DNA of 64,000 nt from an uncultured Parafilimonas sp. GTDB taxonomy: Bacteria; Bacteroidota; Bacteroidia; Chitinophagales; Chitinophagaceae. Shown here in pieces: positions 37,056 to 45,477 of this stretch (position 1 is the first letter of the stretch; every line of letters starts with the position of its first letter). Made by a program: the position numbers and the translations under genes. Below the pieces are notes generated by a model, which was not told where the DNA came from, did no database searches, and saw only the letters and a list, made by a program, of their open reading frames with translations. The stretch covers positions 11,581 to 75,580 of the forward strand of contig CALAGJ010000146.1 of assembly GCA_937892395.1 (NCBI GenBank), in the 5' to 3' direction.

Positions 37056-38045
37056 ATGCAGCAGCAACAATCGCTTACCGTTTATGTGCCTAAGCCATGT
37101 CATGAAAATTGGGATCAAATGAACCCAACAGAAAAAGGAAAATTTTGTAATGCCTGTGCAAAACAAGTCATTGATTTTAGCCTGCTGAGCGATAATCAAA
37201 TCCTGGAATTTTTAAACAAAAGCAAAACCGGTGTATGCGGCAGATTTGCAAACGACCAGTTGTCAAGACCACTGCAGCCGCTTGAAAAGAACAAGAAAAA
37301 AAGCCGGTGGCTTGCCATTGCAATGCCACTCCTACTCCTGTTTAATAAGAGCCGTTCGCAAGATGTTTTGGTAAAAGGAGATACCGTATATACAACTCAG
37401 CAATCAGTATCAGAAATAATGGGCGATATTGCTGTACAAATAGAATCCAACGCAATCATTGAAGGTAAGGTAGTAGATGATACAGGCCAGGCTATTCCTT
37501 TCGCTACCCTACAAGTATCTGCATCACATTACACCATTCAAACAGATATTAACGGCATATTCAAATTTGACACGAGCAAATTATTGCCTAATACAAGAAT
37601 TGTTATTGCCGCAGTTGGCTTTGAAACAAAAACACTTGCTCCAGAAACTTTTAAAAGCGACGCAACAATAGTTTTAAATAGAATAGAGTCAATGCTAATA
37701 TGTGAGACTTTAGGTGTGGTGGTAACAGTTCAAAAGCCACCATTAAAAAAAACATTGTTATCCACCATCAAAAATACTTTTACCACAGATAGTTTAAAAG
37801 TATATCCAAACCCAGCCATTGCAGGTAGTATTATAAATGTACAAGTGAAACAAGTAGGGCAATATCAAATTTTACTCTTTGATGAGGGCAATCATTTACT
37901 GCACTATGAAGCCCATGATGTAGCAAACACAAATAGTATCATTTCTTATGAACTACCACAATTTTTGCCCCGTGGCATGTATTATATCAAAGCAGAAGAA
38001 GTGGTTTCAAAAAAATCATTTACCAAAAAAATAATTATTCAATAG
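37056..38045 (+). CDS. surface protein with Cys-rich N-terminal domain, CarboxypepD-reg-like domain and T9SS tail
   Basis: From the ATG at 37056 the protein has 329 residues. Residues 1-50 contain VPKPCHENWDQM, GKFCNACAKQVIDF and GVCGRF, a cysteine motif found near the N-termini of many Bacteroidota proteins. One membrane helix follows (about 86-97, WLAIAMPLLLLFN). A carboxypeptidase-regulatory-like beta domain (IIEGKVVDDTGQAIPFATLQ) lies at about 135-210, and the last 75 residues (VYPNPAIAGSI to KIIIQ) form a type A T9SS sorting domain. The start upstream at 36975 is rejected since it overlaps the repeat. The gene ends in TAG. Confidence 0.82.
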   Translation: MQQQQSLTVYVPKPCHENWDQMNPTEKGKFCNACAKQVIDFSLLSDNQILEFLNKSKTGVCGRFANDQLSRPLQPLEKNKKKSRWLAIAMPLLLLFNKSRSQDVLVKGDTVYTTQQSVSEIMGDIAVQIESNAIIEGKVVDDTGQAIPFATLQVSASHYTIQTDINGIFKFDTSKLLPNTRIVIAAVGFETKTLAPETFKSDATIVLNRIESMLICETLGVVVTVQKPPLKKTLLSTIKNTFTTDSLKVYPNPAIAGSIINVQVKQVGQYQILLFDEGNHLLHYEAHDVANTNSIISYELPQFLPRGMYYIKAEEVVSKKSFTKKIIIQ

Positions 38046-38169
38046 GAAATGAATAGGCACTTTATTCTTCTAAAGATCAAAAAAGAATTTCCTCATTCAT
38101 ATTCCTTTTCCTCATTTCAAAAAACTATTTGTTATTTGCAGCCATTCAAATTATACCAAATAGATTCTA

Positions 38170-39174
38170 ATGAAACTTGTATCTTATTTAAAAGATGGCC
38201 ATGATCAATTGGCGTTTTATCATAATGAACATGTATATGATGCAGATTTAATGCATCCGGAACTGCCCGGTGCCATGAATATGTTTTTAAATTATTGGGA
38301 TGAAAATTTTCCCATTGCACAATCTGTACATCAAGCCATTGTAGATGGTAGAATGGGTGAAAATATGGCCATACCCTTAGCTGATGTGGCATTGCTGGCA
38401 CCTGTACCTTTTCCTACCAGTTGTAGGGATGGATATGCATTTAGACAGCATGTGGCAGCAGCTCGTAGAAACAGAAATGTACCCATGATTCCTGAGTTTG
38501 ATCAATACCCAATTTTCTATTTCACCAATCACCAGAGCATACAAGGGCCGGGAGCCATCAGTTGTATGCCGGATCATTTTGAAAAGTTGGATTTTGAATT
38601 GGAAGCAGCTATTGTTATTTGTAAAACAGGAAGAAATATTGCTGCGGCAGATGCCGATAAATATATTGGTGGTTTGATGATCATGAACGACATGAGTGCA
38701 AGGCGTTTACAAATGGAAGAAATGCTGCTCAACCTGGGCCCTGCAAAAGGAAAAGATTTTTCAACCGTCATAGGACCTTGGTTAGTAACCTTAGATGAGT
38801 TAGCAGCTTTTGAAATACCTGCCAAAGAAAATCACACAGGAAAGAGCTGGAACCTCGCCATGAAATGCCGGGTCAATGGCATACCAGTAAGCGAAGGTAA
38901 TATAGGAGATATGGACTGGACCTTTGCAGAAATAATAGAAAGAGCATCTTACGGTGTTACGCTTCATGCAGGAGATGTAATAGGAAGTGGTACCGTGGGC
39001 ACGGGATGTTTTTTGGAATTAAATGGCACCGGAAAATTCAATGATCCAAACTATACAGAGCAATGGCTGCAAGAGGGCGATATTGTTGAAATGGAAATTG
39101 ATGGTTTAGGACTGCTCGGCAATGAAATTATTAAAGAAGAAAGCGATTGCTCTATCCTCAGATTAAAAAAATAG
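38170..39174 (+). CDS. fumarylacetoacetate hydrolase family protein
   Basis: The 334-residue protein matches the FAH family. Metal-binding acidic residues lie in LDFELEAAIVI and MNDMSARRLQMEE, and the C-terminal core has GDVIGSGTVGTGCFLE. FAH members hydrolyse or decarboxylate acylpyruvates such as fumarylacetoacetate. The gene ends 16 bp before neuB on the same strand, so it seems to be the first gene of the nonulosonate operon. Whether it acts in that pathway or in aromatic breakdown is open. It ends in TAG. Confidence 0.9.
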   Translation: MKLVSYLKDGHDQLAFYHNEHVYDADLMHPELPGAMNMFLNYWDENFPIAQSVHQAIVDGRMGENMAIPLADVALLAPVPFPTSCRDGYAFRQHVAAARRNRNVPMIPEFDQYPIFYFTNHQSIQGPGAISCMPDHFEKLDFELEAAIVICKTGRNIAAADADKYIGGLMIMNDMSARRLQMEEMLLNLGPAKGKDFSTVIGPWLVTLDELAAFEIPAKENHTGKSWNLAMKCRVNGIPVSEGNIGDMDWTFAEIIERASYGVTLHAGDVIGSGTVGTGCFLELNGTGKFNDPNYTEQWLQEGDIVEMEIDGLGLLGNEIIKEESDCSILRLKK

Positions 39175-39190
39175 CAAGTAAAAATTTTTC

Positions 39191-40189
39191 ATGATAATAG
39201 CTGAAATTGGACAAGCACACGATGGTAGTTTGGGCATGGCTCATGCATACATCAATGCCTTAAAAAATACTGGCGTGCAAGCTATAAAATTTCAGCTGCA
39301 TATAGCTAATGCAGAAAGCAGCAGTGCTGAGCCATTTAGGATACCATTTAGTTATGAAGATGCTACTCGGTTTGATTATTGGAAGCGCATGGAGTTTTCG
39401 CTGGAACAATGGAGAACGCTCAAAGCCCATTGCGAAGCGGATGGTATGGAGTTTATTTGTTCTCCATTTTCAAATGCGGCAGTAGATGTTTTGGAAGTCT
39501 TAAATGTGCAGCAATATAAAATTGGATCTGGCGAAGTAACCAATCATTTATTGTTAGAAAAAATTGCTACTACAAAAAAGCCGGTCATCCTTTCAAGTGG
39601 CATGAACAACTGGAATGAATTAGATGCGGCCATTCAAATATTTCAAGAAAAAAATATTCACGTCTCCCTCTTGCAATGCACCACTGCATATCCATCATTG
39701 CCCACGCAGTGGGGGCTGAATAATATAAGTATGATGAAAGAAAGGTATCATATACCTATAGGATATTCAGATCATAGTGGAGATATTTTTGCATGTATGG
39801 CAGCGGCGGCTTTGGGTGCTGATTTGTTTGAGTTTCATGTCGTTTTTGATCAGGGTATGTTTGGACCAGATGCTACATCGTCCATTCCCATGCACAAGGT
39901 AAAACAATTGACTACTGGTATATCATCTGTACAAAAAGCAATGCAACATCCGGTTGATAAAAATGAATTAGCGGCAATGGAAGATATAAAATCTATGTTT
40001 GAAAAATCTTTGGCAGTTAATCAATACTTACCTGCCGGCACTGTCTTACAATTTGAACATTTGGAAGCAAAAAAGCCCTCAGATATGGGCATTGCCGCAG
40101 GCAGATATAAAGAAATAATTGGCAGAAAATTATTACATGAAAAACAGCAATGGAGTTTTTTGAATGTAGCAGATTTAAACCCCGAATAA
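39191..40189 (+). CDS. neuB: N-acetylneuraminate synthase family (NeuB)
   Basis: NeuB condenses ManNAc or a related hexose with phosphoenolpyruvate to form a nonulosonic acid. The 332-residue protein has an N-terminal TIM barrel (MIIAEIGQAHDGS, IKFQLHIANAES, KIGSGEVTNH, LLQCTTAYPSLP, GYSDHSGD) and a C-terminal antifreeze-like SAF domain (about 265-330, SLAVNQYLPAGT, PSDMGIAAGRY). It abuts neuC with no gap. Product specificity (Neu5Ac, legionaminate or pseudaminate) cannot be fixed from sequence; no leg/pse dehydratase or aminotransferase is nearby. Confidence 0.93.
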   Translation: MIIAEIGQAHDGSLGMAHAYINALKNTGVQAIKFQLHIANAESSSAEPFRIPFSYEDATRFDYWKRMEFSLEQWRTLKAHCEADGMEFICSPFSNAAVDVLEVLNVQQYKIGSGEVTNHLLLEKIATTKKPVILSSGMNNWNELDAAIQIFQEKNIHVSLLQCTTAYPSLPTQWGLNNISMMKERYHIPIGYSDHSGDIFACMAAAALGADLFEFHVVFDQGMFGPDATSSIPMHKVKQLTTGISSVQKAMQHPVDKNELAAMEDIKSMFEKSLAVNQYLPAGTVLQFEHLEAKKPSDMGIAAGRYKEIIGRKLLHEKQQWSFLNVADLNPE

Positions 40190-41344
40190 ATGCCAAGAAA
40201 AATTTGTGTTACCATTACAGCAAGGCCAAGTTATAGCAGGATAAAAACTGCACTGCAAGCTATTCAACAGCATCCTGATTTGGAACTACAGGTGGTATTA
40301 GCCGGCTCAGCATTACTCAGTAGATATGGAGATATGAGCACCATTTTGCAGCAAGATGGCATACCTGTACATGAAAAAGTATTGATGCTGATTGAAGGAG
40401 AAAACCCAACAGCAATGGCAAAGACTACAGGCTTGGGTTTGATAGAACTCAGTACTGTTTTTCAAAACCTACAGCCGGATGCCGTATTGGTGGTAGCAGA
40501 CAGATACGAAACAATAGCAGTCAGCATTGCGGCAGCTTATCAAAATATTCCACTCATACATGTGCAGGGCGGGGAAATAACAGGAAATATTGATGAGAAG
40601 GTGCGCCATGCCAATACAAAGCTTGCAGATATACATCTTACCGCCTCCGATGCCGCAAGGCAAAGAGTGATAAAATTGGGCGAAGACCCGGCCTATGTAT
40701 TCAATACAGGATGCCCTTCAATAGATATTGCAAAATCTGTATTACAAAATCCATCATTCGATTTTGATCCGTATCAAAAATATGGCGGTGTGGGCATGAT
40801 GCCCGATTTAAGTAATGGTTATATTGTCGTAATGCAGCATCCGGTTACTACCGAATATGAAATGGCAAAAACGCAAATCTCCATTACTTTGAGAGCCTTG
40901 CACCAGCAAGCATTACCCGTATTATGGTTTTGGCCAAATGTGGATGCAGGTGCAGATGGCACTTCACAAGGCATACGTGCATACCGCGAAAACAATGTAT
41001 TGTCTCAATTTCATTTTTTTAAAAATATGATGCCCGATGATTTTTTGAAACTCTTGTATCATGCAAAATGCTTTGTGGGTAATAGTAGTGTTGGCATCAG
41101 GGAATGTGCCTACCTGGGTGTGCCGGTCATCAATATTGGCAACAGACAGCAAGATAGAGACAGGGCTGTGAATGTATGCGATGTGCCCTGCGAATTTGAA
41201 GCCATTCAACTGGCAATACATCATAGCATCATGTTGGAAAGACCTCCATCTTCCAACTTGTATGGTGATGGGCATGCCGGAGAAAATATTGCATCAGTAC
41301 TGGCATCCGTACCTTTGCGCTTTCATAAAAAAATCATGTTTTAG
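40190..41344 (+). CDS. neuC: UDP-GlcNAc 2-epimerase, hydrolysing (NeuC)
   Basis: NeuC hydrolyses and epimerises UDP-GlcNAc (or a related nucleotide sugar) to ManNAc plus UDP, supplying NeuB. The 384-residue protein has the family blocks ITARPSYSRIKTAL at the start, VQGGEITGNIDEKVRHANTK (about 125-144), MQHPVTTEYE and the C-terminal loop GNSSVGIRECAYLGVPVIN. Homologous LegG acts on UDP-diNAcBac, so substrate is not certain. ATG follows directly after the neuB stop. It ends in TAG and is followed by neuA after 31 bp. Confidence 0.93.
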   Translation: MPRKICVTITARPSYSRIKTALQAIQQHPDLELQVVLAGSALLSRYGDMSTILQQDGIPVHEKVLMLIEGENPTAMAKTTGLGLIELSTVFQNLQPDAVLVVADRYETIAVSIAAAYQNIPLIHVQGGEITGNIDEKVRHANTKLADIHLTASDAARQRVIKLGEDPAYVFNTGCPSIDIAKSVLQNPSFDFDPYQKYGGVGMMPDLSNGYIVVMQHPVTTEYEMAKTQISITLRALHQQALPVLWFWPNVDAGADGTSQGIRAYRENNVLSQFHFFKNMMPDDFLKLLYHAKCFVGNSSVGIRECAYLGVPVINIGNRQQDRDRAVNVCDVPCEFEAIQLAIHHSIMLERPPSSNLYGDGHAGENIASVLASVPLRFHKKIMF

Positions 41345-41375
41345 TGAAGTGTGATTCAATACAAAATGTGGATTG

Positions 41376-42086
41376 ATGAAAATCCTTGGCATCATACCGG
41401 CACGTAGTGGCAGCAAAGGCATACCGGGTAAAAACAGCAAGCTTTTACAAGGTCATCCTTTGATACATTATACGGCAGCAAGTGCGGCAAAATCTGCTCT
41501 GCTAAGTACCTGCATAGTCAGTACAGATAGCCAAGCCATAGCAGCATCAGTGCAATCTTTTGGGATACAAGCACCATTTATAAGGCCTCCTGCATTGGCG
41601 CTGGATAGCACACCTTCGATTGACGTGGTGGTGCATGCTTTGAACTATTTTGAAAGCAACAATATTTTTTTTGATGCCATCTGTTTATTGCAACCTACTT
41701 CACCTTTTCGCCTGCCGGGATTTATTGATGATTGCATAAAAAAATTTATAGATACAAATGCGGATACACTTTTCAGCACGCAGCCGGTGCCGCATACCTA
41801 TCATCCGAATTGGGTGTTTAAAAAAACCGAGCATGATTTTTTAGTGCATGCCTGCGGCAACGAAGAAATGATTGCTCAAAGACAATTGCTTCCGGAAGCA
41901 TACATCAGGGATGGCAGTATATATATCGTGAAAACAACCTGTGTGCAGGGGAGAAAAACATTCTACGGAAATAAGATGACTCATCTGCCTTCCCCACCAC
42001 AGTGGTATGTAAATATTGACACACCCCATGATTGGGAAAGGGCAGAACTTATAGCCAAAGCATACATAGATCAAGTAGGGATTTAA
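41376..42086 (+). CDS. neuA: acylneuraminate cytidylyltransferase (NeuA)
   Basis: NeuA activates the nonulosonic acid as its CMP derivative for glycosyl transfer. The 236-residue protein starts MKILGIIPARSGSKGIPGKN, the nucleotide-binding loop, and contains the DSxx and RPxx blocks STDSQAIA and FIRPPALALDSTPS, the LLQPTSPFR motif and INIDTPHDWE-like VNIDTPHDWE near the end. Length and motifs are normal. It ends the FAH-neuB-neuC-neuA unit. Cognate sialyltransferases are not in the window. Confidence 0.93.
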   Translation: MKILGIIPARSGSKGIPGKNSKLLQGHPLIHYTAASAAKSALLSTCIVSTDSQAIAASVQSFGIQAPFIRPPALALDSTPSIDVVVHALNYFESNNIFFDAICLLQPTSPFRLPGFIDDCIKKFIDTNADTLFSTQPVPHTYHPNWVFKKTEHDFLVHACGNEEMIAQRQLLPEAYIRDGSIYIVKTTCVQGRKTFYGNKMTHLPSPPQWYVNIDTPHDWERAELIAKAYIDQVGI

Positions 42087-42092
42087 GCAAGG

Positions 42093-43361
42093 TCAATGAC
42101 CCACAGATTTCATATTGCCAGACACAACATCTTTTTGTTGCAGCTTATTAAAAGTAACCATTGCTATGAGCAATAGCGCCATGGGAATGATTGAAAAATA
42201 AAATGCCGTAGAACCGTCATATTGCTGAAATACTTTGCCGGTAATAACAGAACCCAAGCTGCCACCAATTGCAGAAAATACGATAATGAGCCCTGCCATA
42301 AACCCATGTTTTGGTTTTGGCAAAGTGCTAAGTATTACCGAATTTAATGCAGGATAGATAGGGGCGAGTACCAAACCAATCAGCGGGAAAATAAAGGCTA
42401 CCAAAGGCACATCTGATAGTTTATCAATACCATTTCCAGTATAGGTAGCTTGAAAGTTTTTAATAATCGGCATACTGACTAACACGAGTATTCCTGCAAT
42501 GATGATGCAGCCCATCAGTACATAAATCCATTTTAGTTTTTGCAATACAAATCCTGCCAGCAATCTGCCCACAGCTATAGAGCCAGCCAATATACTTGCC
42601 ATACGTATGCTAAGTATTTCTGATAGTTTTAAAACACTGTTATTGAATGTTGGTAGCCAACTCATAATGCTCTGCTCCAGCAGTACATAAATGAATGCAC
42701 ACACCAAAAAAACGACTACTGCCCGCTGTCCCATTAACTTAAACATGGCAGCAAAATCGATCCTATTTTCTGCTGCATTTGATTGTGCTTCAGATTCATC
42801 CAACGGACTAATCCATAACAACAAAAGTGCAATCAAGGATAATGCCCCCAATAAGAAATATACATTGAGCCAAGATACCGATGCTGGATTGGAACTATCT
42901 ATGAATAATGGAAATGTAAAATATCCTGCCACTATACCAATACCAAAACAACTCTCCGTATAGCTCATTAAGCCCAAATGCTCTTTTTCATTTTTTGTGA
43001 TGAGGCCAATGGCACCATATACTGACATTTTTATCAATGCAAACCCGGAGCCTATGCTGGCAAATAATAACTCCACCATTACGAGGCTGTTTGTAAAGGG
43101 CATAACGAAGCATATAATAGATACAACGCCCAATGCAATCAACATTGCTTTTTTATATCCAATTCTTGTTATAAATGAGGTAACTAAAAATGATACTATG
43201 GCAATACTCATATCCTTAAATGGCTCCAGTACAGATGCGGCAGATTCACCAATACTAAAACTTTTTTGCACCAACAATATCACAGTGCCCACACTATTGA
43301 GTAATTGTGCAAACACAAAATAATTCAGAAATAAAGACAACTTAATTTTCCAATGCTGCAT
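42093..43361 (-). CDS. MFS transporter
   Basis: The 422-residue inner-membrane protein has about twelve membrane helices with a short central loop (about residues 180-210), as in the major facilitator superfamily. Its N-terminus MQHWKIKLSLFLNYFVFAQL and loop TRIGYKKAMLIALG fit a sugar or anion porter. It is convergent with neuA, ending 6 bp from it, so it is not in that operon. Substrate is unknown. Confidence 0.85.
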   Translation of the reverse strand: MQHWKIKLSLFLNYFVFAQLLNSVGTVILLVQKSFSIGESAASVLEPFKDMSIAIVSFLVTSFITRIGYKKAMLIALGVVSIICFVMPFTNSLVMVELLFASIGSGFALIKMSVYGAIGLITKNEKEHLGLMSYTESCFGIGIVAGYFTFPLFIDSSNPASVSWLNVYFLLGALSLIALLLLWISPLDESEAQSNAAENRIDFAAMFKLMGQRAVVVFLVCAFIYVLLEQSIMSWLPTFNNSVLKLSEILSIRMASILAGSIAVGRLLAGFVLQKLKWIYVLMGCIIIAGILVLVSMPIIKNFQATYTGNGIDKLSDVPLVAFIFPLIGLVLAPIYPALNSVILSTLPKPKHGFMAGLIIVFSAIGGSLGSVITGKVFQQYDGSTAFYFSIIPMALLLIAMVTFNKLQQKDVVSGNMKSVGH

Positions 43362-43516
43362 GGTATTGATTTAGGGCTACAAGATAGGGCTATAAAAGAT
43401 AAGCATGCAGTGGGCCGAAGTTGTGATGCTAAGTGTACATCATTTTACCGGATGCTGGTTAATCAATTTAGATAGAAAATGCTGGGGCAAATAACATCAG
43501 CACTTATTTTTACCAG

Positions 43517-44665
43517 ATGAAAAAATGGTTGTTCATTATAATTTTGGCTTTTACTGGCAATAGAGGAATGTCACAGTCAGATAGCATTTGCCAGATTCGT
43601 ATCAGTGTGTTAACTTGTGCTCCCGGGCAGGAACTCTATTCACTATTTGGACACACTGCACTCAGGATAACGGACACAGCTGCCCACCGAGATGTAGTTT
43701 ATAATTGGGGTACTTTTGATTTTACACAGCCGGGATTTTATACCGATTTCATGCGGGGCAAATTATTGTATTATGTGTCTGCTTGGACCATGCCGGAATT
43801 TATGTATGAATATCAAGCTTCCGGCAGAGCAGTATATGAGCAAATTTTGGATGCGAACTGCGCAGATAAAAAAGCCATTTTGGAAGCTGTTGCTTATAAC
43901 CTCAAAACTGAAAATCTTTATTATAAATATGATTTTCTGTTGGACAATTGTACGACACGAATTAGAGATATTATTTTAAAAAACATAAAGCCTGCGGCAA
44001 ATGTTCGCTCTGTAGTGGATGCAGGTACTACACACCGAAATCTGATACACCAATACTTGGACAAAGGCCATCAGCCCTGGAGTAAATTGGGTATTGATAT
44101 ATTGCTTGGCAGCAAATTAGATGAACCTGTAACCATTCAAAGCAGTTATTTCCTCCCTGAATTTTTTATGAAAGGTCTATCATTAGCTACTGCATCAGGC
44201 CGTTTGATTACCCCTGCCACAAATACTATATTGAAGGGTGGTGCGGCTGAAGCTACAGGTAGTACTTATACACCGTTAATTGCAATAGCAATATTTTGTG
44301 TGCTGTTGTATTTCTGTTGTAAAATTTCCGGTGGAAAATTTGCATTTATCGTTGATGCTTTACTCATGCTAATATCTGGTTTACTTGGCATTATATTATT
44401 ATTTATGTGGTGGGGTACAGATCATACAGTTTGTCAGAATAATTGGAATTTGATATGGGCTTTTCCGCTCAATTTTTTTATTGGTTTTTTATTGAAAAGG
44501 AACTATAGTTGGTTGAGGTATTATTTTATGGCAATGGCAATTTTAAGCGGCTTACTATTGGTAGGATGGTTTTGGTGGCCGCAGGAATTGAATATTGCAA
44601 TTGCTCCATTTGTACTATTGCTTTTCAATCGATATATTGCACATAGTGCAAAAAAAATATCCTGA
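43517..44665 (+). CDS. DUF4105 membrane protein (Lnb N-terminal type)
   Basis: The 382-residue protein has a signal peptide (about 1-18), then a DUF4105 domain with CAPGQELYSLFGHTALRI (about 31-48), YNWGTFDF and the cysteine-containing FLLDNCTTRIRDII, residues conserved in this papain-like fold. The last 120 residues contain about four to five membrane helices. It is therefore an inner-membrane protein with a periplasmic enzyme-like domain. It is followed 2 bp later by an alpha/beta hydrolase and then the PKD protein. Function is unknown. Confidence 0.88.
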   Translation: MKKWLFIIILAFTGNRGMSQSDSICQIRISVLTCAPGQELYSLFGHTALRITDTAAHRDVVYNWGTFDFTQPGFYTDFMRGKLLYYVSAWTMPEFMYEYQASGRAVYEQILDANCADKKAILEAVAYNLKTENLYYKYDFLLDNCTTRIRDIILKNIKPAANVRSVVDAGTTHRNLIHQYLDKGHQPWSKLGIDILLGSKLDEPVTIQSSYFLPEFFMKGLSLATASGRLITPATNTILKGGAAEATGSTYTPLIAIAIFCVLLYFCCKISGGKFAFIVDALLMLISGLLGIILLFMWWGTDHTVCQNNWNLIWAFPLNFFIGFLLKRNYSWLRYYFMAMAILSGLLLVGWFWWPQELNIAIAPFVLLLFNRYIAHSAKKIS

Positions 44666-44667
44666 AT

Positions 44668-45477
44668 ATGCGGCAATCATTTCTTTACAGGGGCAATCAA
44701 GTTTCGTATTCAATACTGGGTAATGGCGTTGAATCTATCATGCTTATTCATGGATTTGGTGAGGATGGAGAAATTTGGCTACATCAGATTGAAGAGTTAT
44801 CCAAGCAATATACAATTATTATTCCGGATCTTCCGGGTAGCGGCTTGTCTGCTTATAATGGGGCCTTAGAAAGTATTGAAGATTTTGCAGAAGTACTTAA
44901 GGCATTAATGGATGATGCAAACCTCAATGAAACAGTAATGCTTGGCCATAGTATGGGTGGTTATATCACACTTGCATTTGCTGAAAAGTATGCCGAAAAA
45001 TTAAAAGGATTTGGGCTTATACATTCAACAGCTTTTGCAGACAGCGAGGAAAAAAAAGGAGTTAGGCTTAGAGGTATTGAAGCCATTGAACAGTATGGCG
45101 CTTTTGCTTTTCTCAAAAATACCATTCCGAATCTTTTTGGTGCTGAGTTTAAAATGGATCATAAGCAGCAGGTGGACGAGCTCATTGCACGAAGTGCACA
45201 ATTTAGTATTTCGGCTCTACGGCAATATTATACTATAATGATGCAGCGAAAAGACAGGTGTGCTGTTCTTCAAAAAAGTAGCATCCCTATACTTTTTGTT
45301 ATAGGAAGTGAAGATATTGCCTCCCCACCTACTGATGTATTCAAGCAGGTACATTTGCCTCATAATAGTCAAGTGGTATTTTATGAATCTACCGGGCATA
45401 TGGGCATGTGGGAGCAGCCTATGGAATTATTGAAAACAATTGAATCTTTTATGCTTAATATTGCAGTCCTACCATGA
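44668..45477 (+). CDS. alpha/beta hydrolase
   Basis: The 269-residue protein has the alpha/beta-hydrolase layout: LIHGFGEDGEIW near the start (oxyanion hole), the nucleophile elbow LGHSMGGYIT (serine about residue 95), an aspartate in IGSEDIASPP and a histidine in STGHMGMWEQP. It has no signal peptide, so it is cytosolic. It lies 2 bp after the DUF4105 gene and overlaps the next gene by 4 nt. Substrate is unknown. Confidence 0.9.
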   Translation: MRQSFLYRGNQVSYSILGNGVESIMLIHGFGEDGEIWLHQIEELSKQYTIIIPDLPGSGLSAYNGALESIEDFAEVLKALMDDANLNETVMLGHSMGGYITLAFAEKYAEKLKGFGLIHSTAFADSEEKKGVRLRGIEAIEQYGAFAFLKNTIPNLFGAEFKMDHKQQVDELIARSAQFSISALRQYYTIMMQRKDRCAVLQKSSIPILFVIGSEDIASPPTDVFKQVHLPHNSQVVFYESTGHMGMWEQPMELLKTIESFMLNIAVLP

